DNA from: Heliocidaris tuberculata
Lineage: Eukaryota; Echinodermata; Echinoidea; Camarodonta; Echinometridae
Reading direction: 5' to 3'
Length of the DNA stretch: 64,000 nt
NCBI GenBank assembly: GCA_025618425.1
Contig: CM046838.1
Coordinates: 15,119,629-15,183,628, forward strand
Shown: piece by piece, positions 20,265 to 31,281 of the stretch
Position numbering within the stretch: position 1 is the stretch's first letter
How the letters are laid out: each line of letters starts with the position of its first letter
The notes under the pieces: generated by a model
The model's database searches: none
What the model saw: the letters and a program-made list of their open reading frames with translations, nothing else
Told to the model about the DNA's origin: nothing
Position numbers and translations under genes: made by a program

Positions 20265-21588
20265 AGTACATTAATAAACATATGCCGCTTTGCGAGAAAA
20301 GAATTCGCAAAAATGCATGCCCTTGGATTAATTGGGAGATTATTGAAGCGATGCACAAAAGAGATCATGCCCATGATATTGCATTGAACAGGGCTGATAA
20401 CTCATCATGGAAAAAGTACAAAGAACTAAAGAACAAAGTGAATCATCTTTTGAGGAAGGAAAAAAGAAAATATCACGATGCCCAAATAAATGATAGTAAA
20501 GGAAATAGAAAGAAAGACGTGGAAGGGTATCAAACATAATTATCCCTAAATCTAATCAGGTCTTACCATGTAGCATAGAAGTGGATGGGACCAGGATTCT
20601 AGATAATAAGTGCATTGCGTGGAGCTTTAATGACTATTTCATTACATGCGCTAGTAATATTACAAATGGTATCCCAAAGCATTCTGAAGTAATCTTAGAC
20701 CACAATGAATTCACTAATACTGAATGTGAATTCGATTTACAGCCAGTGACGAGTGCCTTTGTTTTAAAAGAAATTGAAAATATGAGTAATGATAAGGCAA
20801 CAGGAGATGATGGAGTAAGTTTTCGCCTTTTAAAAATGGCAAGATATATTATTCTGGACTCTTTGACATGTCTTATCAATATATCCATTACCACAGGACA
20901 TGTACCAAGAGGCTGGAAAAAAGCAAGGGTTAATTCTAATATACAAGACTGGTGATATGTCCACTCCAAGTAATTACAGGCCAATATCGGTATTATCCAT
21001 TGTGAGTAAAATCTTTAAAAAAGCAGTTCACAAACAATTTTCTGACTTTCTTGACGAAAATGATATATTATGTCCTAACCAGTCTGGATTTCGTCCTTTG
21101 CACTCTACTGCAACAGCTCTAATGAAACTTGTAGATCAGTGGTCTTCCAACATTGATAACAATAAGCTAACAGGCCTTTATTGATCTGCGCAAAGCATTT
21201 GATACAGTCGATCATGATATTCTGTTATGTAAATTAAAGGCTATCGGATGTTCTGATCACAGTATTCAGTGGTTTATATCGAATTGTCCAACCGAGAACA
21301 GTCGGTTTGTTTTAATATGGCAACATCTAGTTCCTTAAAAGTTATCATGGGAGTCCCGCAATGTTCAAATTTAGGGCCACTTCTGTTTTTATTTAAACAT
21401 AAATATTTTGCCTAAATGTATTGATATTGGCATTGTTGATATGTACGCCGACGACACGACTCTAACAGTCAGCGGAAGCAACGTTAAAGAAGTAGAAGAA
21501 AAATTAACCGGAGGTATGGAAAATATATTTGCATGGGTAACTAAAAACCGTTTAGTCTTTAATGCTGACAAGACAAACGTCATGCTAA
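20265..21588 (+). pseudogene. older LINE, linker and reverse transcriptase
   Basis: Encodes the linker (INKHMPLCEKRIRK) and reverse transcriptase blocks NYRPISVLSIVSK, QSGFRPLHST, LRKAFDTVDHDILL, GVPQCSNLGPLLF and the catalytic YADD (near 21445). Frame shifts occur near 20520, 20930 and 21180, and the segment around 21280-21340 is damaged. It ends in the VMLI coding context, where a TA-flanked MITE was inserted. Confidence 0.88.
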
Positions 21589-21590
21589 TA

Positions 21591-22078
21591 CACTGTAAAT
21601 CGCCTGAACACTTTGTGTAAACGCTTTTTTGTAACACTTTATAAACATCTAAACACGTTTATCATTATCATTTATCATTATCGCCTGTATGATGCTAAAA
21701 ATTCCTGTTTAGTTTTGGAACACTTCATAAACACTTAGACACGTTTATCCTATAAGTTTAATTGGGAATCTTGAACACTTCATAAAAACTTAAACACGTT
21801 GAGATGTGTGTTTAGATGTTTATAGATGGTATGTTTATAAACACATGATTTCATATTAAACTTGTCTATACGTGTCAAAGTGTTCCAAAATATTCATATT
21901 AAACGTGTTTGAGTGTTTATTAAACATTGTTTAAGTGTTTATGAAATGTTCCAAAATTAAACAGGGACCTCTGATATTATACAGGCGATAATGATAAATG
22001 ATAATGATAAACGTGTTTAGATGTTTATAAAGTGTTACAGAAAAGCGTTTATAAAAAGTGTTCAGACGATTTACAGTG
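21591..22078. mobile_element. TA-flanked palindromic MITE in the LINE reverse transcriptase
   Basis: Starts CACTGTAAATCGCCTGAAC and ends GTTCAGACGATTTACAGTG, flanked by TA. Arms of about 110 bp are inverted copies that include TTATAAACATCTAAACACG and a TTATCATTATCATTTATC patch. Deleting the 488 bp plus one TA rejoins the LINE frame exactly. The CACTGTAA terminus links it loosely to the MITEs at 8738, 9369 and 13700. Confidence 0.9.
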
Positions 22079-22781
22079 TAGGATCAAGATCGGTTGTTAA
22101 TAGTGTAAATGATTTTTCTGTCACTCTAAATGGAAGCATTTTGAAAAGAGTAAAAGTGGCAAAATGCCTGGGTGTTATGACTGACGAAGAGTTACGCTGG
22201 ACTGACCATGTTGAAAAAATTATCAAAACTACGCAAAAAAATATCAGTGTGATTAAGCGTGCTAAAAGCTATGTTCCTACACGATCTCTTAAACTTCTTT
22301 ATCATGCCATTGTTCTATCTCAATTTGATTATTGCTCCTCGGTCTGGTCTGGACGATTTCAAAGACAAGCAATTAAATTACAAAAGATTCGAAAACGAGC
22401 TGCCCGTGTAGTGTTGGGAGAAGGATTTGATGTTTCTTCCAGTGACATGTTCGCGCGTCTAGAATGGATGCCTATTCAGACACGTTTCCAGTTTGGACGT
22501 GCAGTGATGATGTATAAGCAAGGAGTTGGTATAAGTGTTTACATGATATACATAGTAAGAGAGATTTAAGTCATGTTAGTTTATTACATGGTTACAAAAC
22601 AAGACAAGCTGAAAAAGATGCCTTGTGTGTACCAAAATTTAGGACGGACACATACAAACACAGTCCTTTGGTTTCGAGAATTAGAGTATGGAACCATCTT
22701 GAAAGTTCTGTCAAGAAATCACCAACATTGAACAGTTTCAAACATAACTTGAAAGTTCTGCTATTTGCAGAAAACGTTTAA
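22079..22781 (+). pseudogene. older LINE, reverse transcriptase C-terminus
   Basis: Continues with GSRSVVNSVNDF, a GVMTDEELRWTDHV block, the LYHAIVLSQFDYCSSVW motif and, after a frame shift near 22545, a terminal WNHLESSV...FKHNLK region ending near 22781. These blocks are typical of the C-terminal half of CR1-group LINEs. An AT-rich 3' UTR follows to about 23462. Confidence 0.85.
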
Positions 22782-23177
22782 GTGAATATCGCTTACATGT
22801 ATATTGATCCAAATACATTACTCGATGAAATTTACTTGTTTATTCACAAACTTTTTGATGACATGAAACTTTTGAACTGAATGAATGACACCACTTATTA
22901 TAGTTATTGGTGCTTTCATTGGTATTTATGCTGTACATACTCAACTATTATGCTGTATAATGAACGTACAAAGTGTATTGTTTGAATAACAATACTATCT
23001 TTTAATATATTCTTTGTAAATATATATATATCATTTTTGGTATCCCAAGTGGGGATTTTTATTGATCCAAGATCATCTCTTTACTTTGTTTATGAACTTT
23101 CATAATATTATTATATATTTTCAGGGGTTTTCAAAAGTATTTGATGTCCTTTCATCTCATTTAGAAAACGAATCACC

Positions 23178-23215
<38 letters not shown>

Positions 23216-23462
23216 ATGATTTTAGAAATATGCACCAAAATATCATTGAATACGTTTTTGAAAATTTCCGTTTATTACGAGGATATGAGATAATATGTAC
23301 ATATATTTAAATATGCTCTGCATTTTGTTTCGCTTTGTTGCTGTAATGAATTTATATTGTTACTTGATATCTTTGTTATCAAACAGGGCCTCATGGAAGA
23401 CCACCACTATTGGTGATGTGCTACCCTGTATAAATATCAGAAATAAATAAAAAAATAAATAA
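22782..23462 (+). other. 3' UTR of the older LINE
   Basis: AT-rich non-coding sequence ending in an AAATAAATAAAAA-type tail. It contains a TA dinucleotide run at about 23180-23212. No gene. Confidence 0.55.
23180..23212. repeat. (TA)n microsatellite
   Basis: About sixteen TA repeats inside the LINE 3' region. Confidence 0.95.
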
Positions 23463-23836
23463 ACTTTTACCTTTTAGGCCGTAACTTCTTATTTCATGGC
23501 AAACTTTATTCATTTAAATGTCATTTTTTTTTTCAAATTTTTAAAACAGAGATTGCTTTAAACTTCGAGGATTCAGCATAAATGTGAGTTGGATATGGTA
23601 TTACCCGTAAATCTAATACACCCATGCAGATATTATCAGGCGTGATTATTCTGTATTCTTATCTTTATTATCTTTTTTAAAATCTTTATTTGTTTAGCCA
23701 ATAATGTCACTACGTTTCTAATTGTGCTTAACGATGTCTTCCTTCTTTTTAACTGCTTGGAACAACCAATTATATAGCCCATCACGCCCATGTTGAAGGA
23801 ATTATGCTGAGAGGAGATATAACGCATAACATTAGA

Positions 23837-24270
23837 CAGTGGCAGATTTTTTTTTTTTTGGGGGGGGGGGCAATCCCGGCACGTGCCCCCCCCCCCTTTG
23901 AAAGAAAACAATGCATTGTCATTGTACCCCCCTTTTTTTGTATTGTGCCCCCCTTTAAGAACGGAAAACCTTTTCTTTCTTCTTTTTTTTTTTTTTTTTT
24001 TTTTTTGTTGCTTGCTTGCCTGTCAGAGAATTATGGATGGAAACTGGACCCGATAACCCCCCCCCCCCCCCAAACACACACACACTGAGGGACTTTTGAA
24101 GGGCTGGCGAAAAAAAATTTTGTCGCCCCCCTCCCCTGATCGACTTTTGGAGGGCTGGCGAGACCACAAAAATACGGATCTCCCTCCAAGTAGTTTCCCA
24201 AAGTTGACAATCCTGCATTTGTGTGCCCCCCCCCCCCCTCCCCTCAAACAAAATCCTGGATCCGCCCCTG
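23837..24270. mobile_element. hAT-like MITE with G/C tracts
   Basis: Left end CAGTGGCAGATTTTTT and right end CTGGATCCGCCCCTG. The flanks ACATTAGA (23829-23836) and CCATTAGA (24271-24278) match at 7 of 8 positions, an 8-bp target duplication as in hAT elements. The interior has G, C and T runs and several inverted fragments (CGACTTTTGGAGGGCTGGCG). No coding capacity. Confidence 0.75.
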
Positions 24271-24392
24271 CCATTAGAGGTATTCAATAAATTTTAATGA
24301 ATAATACAATCTACCACTCTGACAATAGGGTGGGTGTTTTCAAATTCAAATTCGTGAACTCAATGGCTTCATTGTACTAGGGTGGTAAGCTT

Positions 24393-24977
24393 CCGGGGGG
24401 GGGGCACTCGACCTCAAAAGTGGTAGGTATATGCATGTGCCACTGGCAAGACTAAAAAGGGGGCTTCGGAACTACTAACATTTTGGAAAATGGGGGTCTT
24501 TGGAATTGGATTACAATATAATATGCTATACTACAGAACTGGTTCCCACAAGCTCCCTTTAGCTAAATATACGCTGTGTGTACATCATGGCAAGTCTATG
24601 GTGTGTCTATTTATAATTATAACCGGGGTTAATTCGCATGCATGCGCTCAGCATGAATGAAAACTGAAATCCGACTGGGCCTGGCGTGGATTGGAACCGG
24701 ATTGGAAGCAATGGGTAAAGCCCGTAGGAATTAAGCACCTGGAATGAAAATCATTTTCAACTTATCACCAAAAATTTTATTCTTCGAAACGGGCCGGGGC
24801 GGGCCAGAACGGCCGGAACGACGGAATGAAAAAAAGCGGAGCTTTGAACGGTTTTCTCTCTTCTTTTTCTCAACAAAAAAAAATGGTATGCTTTGGAAAT
24901 TTGAGTGTGAAAATGGGGGTCTTCTGGGCTGCACATTACCTACCGCACATTATATACTGAGTGCCCCCCCCCCCCGG
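24393..24977. mobile_element. MITE with 8-bp target duplication and G-tract ends
   Basis: Starts CCGGGGGGGGGGCACTC and ends GAGTGCCCCCCCCCCCCGG. An exact GTAAGCTT lies on both sides (24385-24392 and 24978-24985). It is 585 bp and the interior is non-coding. The 8-bp duplication fits hAT or P superfamilies. Confidence 0.85.
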
Positions 24978-24985
24978 GTAAGCTT

Positions 24986-26010
24986 TAGACAGGCTATGAT
25001 TTGAACCTTGAACTTACAACGTTTACAACACATTATGCATGGAAGCAAGTTCACTTAAGTATTTTCATTACTTTCACGGAGGAGTTGAATGTCAAAATGT
25101 ATTTCGCAGCTGCATAAAAATCTTTCATGATGATCATGGACCTTGTAGGTGCAAGATGACATGGATGATGATATTTTGTTCCACATCAGTGACCCTATTG
25201 ATAGTTGAGTAGAAATTCGTCTATCTTTGAAAGTTGGGAAGTTGGCTAACCTTTACTCTACCTTGTCTACGGTGCTATTTTGAGCTCATCCTGACTGTCC
25301 CCCATCCCCTAATAAAAAATCGTCTTACATGTATTCATACAGAGTTATAGCATGCAGGGGTGGGATAGAAAAAGAGCACAAAATGAAGCAAGAGAGAGAG
25401 CCAAATTGTTATCGCTTACTTTATTACTTAAAGGCAAATTATAATCCTTTTCACATCCGAACAAGTTTTCCAATTACAATTCTTTTGTAATTTATTGCAT
25501 ACTCACACAACTTCCAAATTTATAGGGCTGCAAAAGGGATGAAGTACCTTTAATCTGAATGTTATGTTATCTTTTCGAGAAGCATGATAAGGACTAGCAC
25601 TATGCAGATCCCAACTACACAGGTTAACATGAATGAAAATCATTTAAATTCAATTATTATTGGTCATGCACAAAAAACATAAGATTTCATAAAAAATCAC
25701 TCTCTACCAAAATTTCCACTTATCATTTGTCATATTCATCCGCCTGGATGCCATTGACCTCTACCATGATCAGAGCTCAGGGTCGCGTGACCTAAATTAC
25801 TTCTCCCTAATTTTTTAATGAGAAATGTAAATTTATGAAAAACAAATGTATGTAATGACAACATTCAAAATTATGGATCGATTTATTCCTACCATACCGT
25901 ATTATTATCGTAAAAGATGACTATTAAAAATGAAAATTGTCAATTTTGTATTTCTCAATAGCGGAGGTCTTCCCGCAAAACATACCCTTTTAAAAGTTTA
26001 CAAGACTAAC
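24986..26010. other. non-coding, no gene seen
   Basis: AT-rich sequence without a supported gene, RNA or clear repeat. Confidence 0.5.
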
Positions 26011-26138
26011 ATCAGAGGCGTCGGAACGTTGGGCTCGGACGATGGATTGGGGACATGTATTGTGTGGCGGAAAAAAGATTCCCCGCCCCCCCCCCCCTTC
26101 CCCCCGCCAATGAATTGTCGACGTTCTGCGCCTCTGAT
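26011..26138. mobile_element. small TIR element with a C tract
   Basis: Ends ATCAGAGGCGTCGGAACG and CGTTCTGCGCCTCTGAT are inverted relatives around a CCCCGCC-type run. It is 128 bp; the flanking TAAC words suggest a short target duplication. Confidence 0.6.
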
Positions 26139-26435
26139 TAACACAATATATGGCCTATATTGTACAAAAATAATGAGTTAATGAAAAGACTGAAGAGCTT
26201 ATATGACCTACTAAGTCGCTTGAGTCCCGCAGCGGCGTCGCTAGACACCCCCCCCCCCCCCCCACTCACTCATTGTTGCTCTCGGCAAATGCGCCACCTC
26301 TGTCGGCAAAATAAAAAAGGAGGGGGGAGAAGGAAGAGGAAAGAGGAAAGAAAAGGAAGAACAGAGAAAGGAAAAGAAAAACAAAAAGGAAAGTGAAATG
26401 AAAGAAAACAAAAAAAAGAAAGAAAAGAAGGAAAG

Positions 26436-26642
26436 GAAAATTTAGAAATTGAAAAGTTGATATTCGGGCAACCAATATTAGGGCAGCAGAGTGCCAGTAT
26501 ATCCACATATTTGTGCAGCCAGGTTCTCTGATATTATGTGAATTCTGTATGTAACTTCTGTACAAGTTCACTTCGAAAAGTAACTTTAAAAAATTTGCTT
26601 GCTCGCAAAAATTTAGAAATTGAAAAGTTGATATTCGGGCAA
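26436..26642. repeat. 34-bp direct repeat pair
   Basis: The word TTTAGAAATTGAAAAGTTGA with the following ATTCGGGCAA occurs at 26440 and 26610, about 170 bp apart. It may be a local duplication; it is too long for a usual transposon target duplication. Confidence 0.7.
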
Positions 26643-26681
26643 AAGGCGTCAGCCCCCTTTCTTGCGAAAATGGGCCCGTAT

Positions 26682-26938
26682 GATAATAATAATAATAATA
26701 AACCGTTCTTGTATAGTGCATATTTACATTGTGCTCTTCCAAAGGGTTTTGATAATTGTTATCCTGGCTTTATACCCGGCTGCTGTAATCAGCGCACAGG
26801 GCATTTCCATTTAACATTTGGTTGGAGAGTGGCAAACGTGGGTTAATGTCCTGCCAAAGGTAGTGCCGGGCTCAGTTTCGAACCCTCAACCCTTGGATTG
26901 AGAGTCAAGTGAAGAACCACTATACCAGACACCTCCAC
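26682..26938 (-). mobile_element. tRNA-derived SINE
   Basis: On the - strand the head shows a pol III A box (TGGTATAGTGG) and B box (GGTTCGAAACT) at tRNA-like spacing, starting near 26935. The body ends in TGCACTATACAAGAACGG and an ATT tail at 26682-26700. The tail type resembles the 3' end of the CR1/L2 LINE at 10383-13683, so that LINE group probably supplied its mobilisation machinery. Confidence 0.8.
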
Positions 26939-27288
26939 GTGATCAAGATCCCTATACATCTGCGATATTCTTTTATTATTGTTTGTGTGGGGTGGGAGAG
27001 ATTAGGGTACAGCATTTTTGTCTACAAATTTGTGTGTTACAGCCTAAAACTTTGTCTTGTTTAAGTCAGGGCAGGGCGATATGGTGCTCGTCAACAACCC
27101 CCCCCCCCCCTCCCCCCCCCCCCCCCCCGCTGCAAAAGAAAGAAAAAGAAAAGAAAGGTAAAGAAAGACAAACGAACGGACCAAAAAAACAGATTAAAAA
27201 ATATTCCCTTCCCAGGCCAATCGGACCCCATAACGCCACTTTTTATCGCCCCCCCCCCCCTGACCGCGCCCCTTCACAATAATTAGGC

Positions 27289-28501
27289 CAGGAGCCTGTC
27301 CCGAAATAGTCACCCCATTTTACCCATAAAATTTGGTCCCTTAAAGTTACTAAGACCATCTAAGTCATTGACAAATTGGTTGTCAGCTTGACCGTAGCCG
27401 TCGGGTTAGCCCCCAGCGGCCCCCAAAAGAGACCCCAAAGTTGGGTCGATTTCACGCAAGCTCCGCCATGCACCAAACTTTTTCAGTAGGAAGTACATGT
27501 AGTATGACTAGACATTACAAAACACAAAAAACTGACAAAACTTTCCATCGGGACTGGGGTGTCAGATGGCCCCTAAAATTGGTGTAAATTTTTCCCCTGG
27601 AAGCCCAGGGACCATATTTTGTCAGAAGGTTAAGGAAGAGCTATGGATGTACATTCCAAAAATGTAAAAACTGACAAATCGTCCATCGGGAATGGGGTAT
27701 CAGACCCCCTGAAGTGAAAACTCCAAAGAATAGAAAACACCTCAAGAAGATTATTGTTATCCTCAAAATTATGTTATGAAAATTTTAATTGAATTGAATA
27801 AAACACTTTTAAATCATCGTAGTCAGAAGGTAAGAAAAAAAAAATTTTCTTTACATACAGTGCACTTTAGGGGGCAAAGCGTTGTCAAAGGGCACTTTGG
27901 GGTTTTCATTTCAGGGGGTCTGACACCCCTTCTCCCGTTGGACAATTTTGACAGTTTTTATATTTTTGCGTATACATCCATATAGCTCTTCCTTCCGACA
28001 AAATATGGGCTTCAAGGGGAAAAATTTACCCCAATTATTAGGGGTCACCTGACCCCATTCCGACGGAAATTTTTGTCAGTTTTTAGTATCCAGTCATACA
28101 GTCATGTAGGCCTATATACTGACAACGTTTGGTGCATCCAGGGAGGGGGGGGGATGGGGGTGAAATCGACCTGCATGACTTTACGGTGGCTTCTGGGGGG
28201 CTCTGGGGGCTAAACCTGACGGCTATGGTCAGGCTGACAACTTTTTTGTCAAGGACTTCAGGGGCCGCGGAGCGTTTTTTAAAGTTTGGGGGGCTGATCT
28301 GATTTCACTCATTAATATGACAATTTTCGAGCCTTTTTTCCTACATTTTTTTTTTCTTTTGTCTACTCAAAAAAGTGGGGGCTGCAGCCCTCCCCAGCCC
28401 CCGGTTCCGCGGCCCATGGACTTAGATGGTCTAAAGCTAAGTAACTTTAAAGGGTCAAATGTGTAAAATGGGGTGACTATTTCGGGATGTACACGCTCCC
28501 A
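27289..28501. mobile_element. foldback element, family F
   Basis: Long inverted halves. The left begins CCAGGAGCCTGTCCCG, then AAATAGTCACCCCATTTTAC; the right ends GTAAAATGGGGTGACTATTT. Internal words such as CGATGGACGATTTGTCAG-like blocks and CCTGACAAAATTTGG-like blocks recur in both arms. It has no coding capacity. A 160-bp element with its own 5-bp duplication is nested at 28259. A right half-copy lies at 1923-2340. Confidence 0.75.
28259..28418. mobile_element. 160-bp MITE nested in family F
   Basis: Starts CAGGGGCCGCGGAGCG and ends TTCCGCGGCCCATG, with GACTT on both sides (28254-28258 and 28419-28423). The half-copy of the host element near 2265 shows the uninterrupted context. The 5-bp duplication could fit hAT5-like or another 5-bp superfamily. 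Confidence 0.75.
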
Positions 28502-29504
28502 TCCTTTTTCCTTTCAATTTTTTCACGGAAGGAAAAACAGAGAGGGGAGAAATGGTGAGCAAAGAAGACCGTGTCTCAGTGGACTGTCAGGGAGAGGGAG
28601 AGATAGAAAGTCACAATAAGAAATAGGAAATGAAAGAAAGAGAAAGAGAAAGAGAAAGAGAAAGAGAACTTGAGCGCCAGAGCCCGGAGCCAGACAGAGA
28701 ATCAGAGAGATGGAGACTTCGCAACAAGGAAAGATCATGGTTTGTAGCTTCATGGAAAGATCGAGAGCGAGAAAGGTGATAGGTGACCTGACCTCTCATG
28801 CTCTTTGTTGTGAGCTGTACATGTGAGCTATATACTAGCTGCTATAATACACGCGCGCATTTAACGTGTTCAAAGGTCGTTTGTATTGGGGTCATATGAC
28901 GAATTCGTGACCTAGCCCATTTCTCTATACCGTGGCCGTGCATTTTGTATTTACTAGAGCCAAGCAATACAAGGGATTCACCTCAGTCTGTATATACATG
29001 TTGCTGCCGATGGATGACTATATTCTGTTTTCTATATTCCTAGGAAATTCCAGTTTTGTGGCTGAAGGTGAGGAAAACTAGTGATTTCTTCTTATTGCAG
29101 GCGCAGTTCAGCTGCTGCAGCCTGCGAAGCGAACGATACCTGGCAAACGCAAGCGCAAGCTCTACCGCAAGCAAGGCAAGGAAATGGCAATGCCAGCACG
29201 CAACGCGATAGCCATAGCTACATGCATGATGGGGAGCCCTAGCCTAGATCTATGTCTGCGCACCTAAGATTTAACCTGAAAATGAACAAGAATTTCTTTA
29301 ATATTCCTCTAATATTTAATTGGCATTCTCGTGAAATAAGACACCCCGCATTCACTTTGTGCATGCAGTTTATTGCGTGTAAATGTCTATGAGGGTTCAC
29401 ATCCTCCATTGACTTTACACAGCCAGACAGCAGTGTGTGTGTAAACACTCGATGACCGGTGGCTTATTTCACGAGATGGCCATTTAATTTCATATTATTC
29501 GTGA
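28502..29504. other. non-coding, purine-rich patch
   Basis: A GAAA/GAGA-rich tract lies at about 28610-28670. No supported gene. A short segment near 29250-29310 resembles 30180-30240 (TCTGCGCACCTAAG), another shared repeat. Confidence 0.5.
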
Positions 29505-30020
29505 TATTCTAAAGAGCAAGTGTGTAAAAAAATCTCATCAAAATTAGAGCAAGAACAATGTCATTTCACAAGAAACGGTGTCCGTGTCATTTCAACATTG
29601 AAAAAAACAATGGTGCCCATGTCTGCACACTCATTAGTCATTCATTTTACTCGCAATTCCGCAGTTTTGACATGGAAGACAACATTTTTAGGCTTGTGAA
29701 TAAAATGTCTGTAATTAGACCTTTTTTTCAATATTTTGACTCGTTTTTTGCATGAATGTACTCACACTTATGCGAGGTTATTGGAGATAACCTCGCACTC
29801 TGTACCTTCATACCGTGAGCAATTGCCTCCCATAGCAAGTGTGTGATATCTTGCCCATATGTGTGCTGGAGAGGAGCAAGATCACCGCCCCAAAACAGCC
29901 TGAAAATTTCACTGGATCAAGATGATAAAGATCCTGTCGAGGGATCTGGCATGAAATTAGATATTCTATCATTTTAAAATGTAGTAGGAACTATTTGCTC
30001 AAAATAGCATGAATGCCTAT
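29505..30020. repeat. dispersed repeat family K, copy 1
   Basis: Shares long stretches with 34080-34280 (GGCTTGTGAATAAAAT, TTTTGACTCGTTTT). This copy holds a family J insertion with a 9-bp duplication at 29759; copy 2 lacks it. Confidence 0.65.
29759..30006. mobile_element. family J MITE, copy 1
   Basis: Starts near ACTCACACTTATGCGAGG and contains the 11-bp stem TGCGAGGTTAT/ATAACCTCGCA. GCATGAATG flanks it exactly on both sides (29750-29758, 30007-30015). The 3' end GTGAGTG is lost. The related sequence at 34264 (CTGCATGAATATCC) is an unoccupied site. A 9-bp duplication suggests a Mutator-like source. Confidence 0.85.
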
Positions 30021-30360
30021 CGCTATAATAAAGGTGAAAATGTTGTGTTCATGGCAAGTTTTGTTTTATCAGAATCGCGCAGTTACGTGTGTGTGCAGAC
30101 AACGGCACTGCGGAGACTTGGGCACTCCAGGAGTCTAACCATACTAAGGAGTACCGGTAATGTCGGAGATTGCGGAGCCCTGTGTCTGCGCACCTAAGGC
30201 TAAGATTTGACTTGAAATTGTAGAAGAACTTCTTTAGTAGATCTATTCCATTTGTGCCTAATTTTACATTATTCCTGATATTCTAAAGAGTAAGTGTGCA
30301 AAATATCTCATCAAAATAAGAGCAAGAGCCACTTAAAGTTTTATAGATCTAACGTTAGCC

Positions 30361-31140
30361 TAGACCGAAAATTCTGTCTCTTGTTCGTTAGCTCTTCACT
30401 AGTTAGAGGCAGGAACGGTCGTATCACTCTGCTGTGCAAACCGAATACACATTGACTTTAATACACAACAGTTTGAATATGGCTGCAAGATTTTCAAACA
30501 GAGAATACCTTGGACCCACTCACACTTATGCGAGGTTACTGGAGATAACCTCGCACTCTGTACCTTCATACCGTGAGCAATTGCCTTCCAAAGGCAAGTG
30601 TGTGATATCATGCCCATGTACATGTATGTGTGCAGGAGGGGAGCAAGATCACTGACCAAAAACAGCCTGAAAATTTCACTTGTTCAAGATGATAAAGTCA
30701 TATATCGAAGGATATGGGATGAAATTAGATAATCTATCATTCTAAAATGTAGAAGGAATATTTTCTCAAAATTTTGCTGATTATATTGGTGTTTTTACCT
30801 CTTCAACTTAGAGGTCATGACAGGCTGAAATTGACACAGCCCCATATAGTGATGGTCCCGTGAGTGCCTTGGACCCTGAATTACCTGAAAAAGGTGCTTT
30901 AAACGGATAATTCAGTCAAATTGGTAAGTTGAGCAGATTCCTTAAATGATAGAGCCTAGGCCTAACCAATTCAATAATAATATGTAGATCTAGATATACA
31001 TGTATATACGAGGAAAAATCATATTATTGCGATTTTTCTAGCTACTCGTCGGTGCAAAGTCGGTTTGCACAGCAGAGTGATACTACCGTTTCTGTCTCTA
31101 AGTGAAGAGCTAACAAACGAGAGACAGAATTTTCGGTCTA
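30361..31140. mobile_element. TIR element with 9-bp target duplication (family L)
   Basis: Starts TAGACCGAAAATTCTGTCTC and ends GAGACAGAATTTTCGGTCTA; inverted similarity continues inward for about 90 bp. ACGTTAGCC flanks both ends (30352-30360, 31141-31149). A family J MITE is nested at 30517-30866. Non-coding. Confidence 0.85.
30517..30866. mobile_element. family J MITE, copy 2
   Basis: Complete copy, starting CACTCACACTTATGCG and ending CCCGTGAGTG. CCTTGGACC is repeated exactly on both sides (30508-30516, 30867-30875). It is 350 bp, contains the TGCGAGG hairpin and no coding frame. Confidence 0.9.
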
Positions 31141-31149
31141 ACGTTAGCC

Positions 31150-31281
31150 TACATCATCATCTGTCTCTCATTCATTAGCCTCTTATTATTTTGACAGGGT
31201 CGGCTATTCACTTAGATAACCGACCCTGTCAAAATGATAAGAGGCTAATGTCAGTGAACGAGAGACAGAATTTTCGGTCTA
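31150..31281. mobile_element. short foldback relative of family L
   Basis: Contains a near-perfect hairpin: CATTAGCCTCTTAT...GACAGGGTCGG pairs with CCGACCCTGTC...ATAAGAGGCTAATG around a 15-base loop (31171-31241). It ends GAGACAGAATTTTCGGTCTA like family L. It directly abuts the target duplication of the L element. Confidence 0.7.

Larger units (their letters stand above)
13926..23462 (+). mobile_element. older CR1-group LINE, split by three insertions
   Basis: Pieces at 13926-14171, 15647-15885, 15994-16379, 20265-21588 and 22079-23462 line up in order as one LINE: endonuclease, reverse transcriptase, then 3' UTR with an AAATAAATAAA tail. Insertions are a G-tract element (14172-15646), a PIF/Harbinger transposon (16380-20264) and a TA-flanked MITE (21591-22078). 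It differs in sequence from the LINE at 10383. The exact 5' end is unclear because a MITE end abuts it. Confidence 0.85.

Noticed and set aside
23955..24287. Glycine-rich frames
   Set aside because: G/C-run artefacts within a hAT-like MITE.
26266..26742. 158-codon - strand frame rich in Phe and Leu
   Set aside because: It comes from a GAAA/AAAG purine tract read in reverse; there is no domain and it overlaps a direct repeat and part of a SINE.
26850..26938. Functional tRNA gene on the - strand
   Set aside because: Only promoter boxes are preserved; the arms do not fold into a cloverleaf and a LINE-like tail follows.
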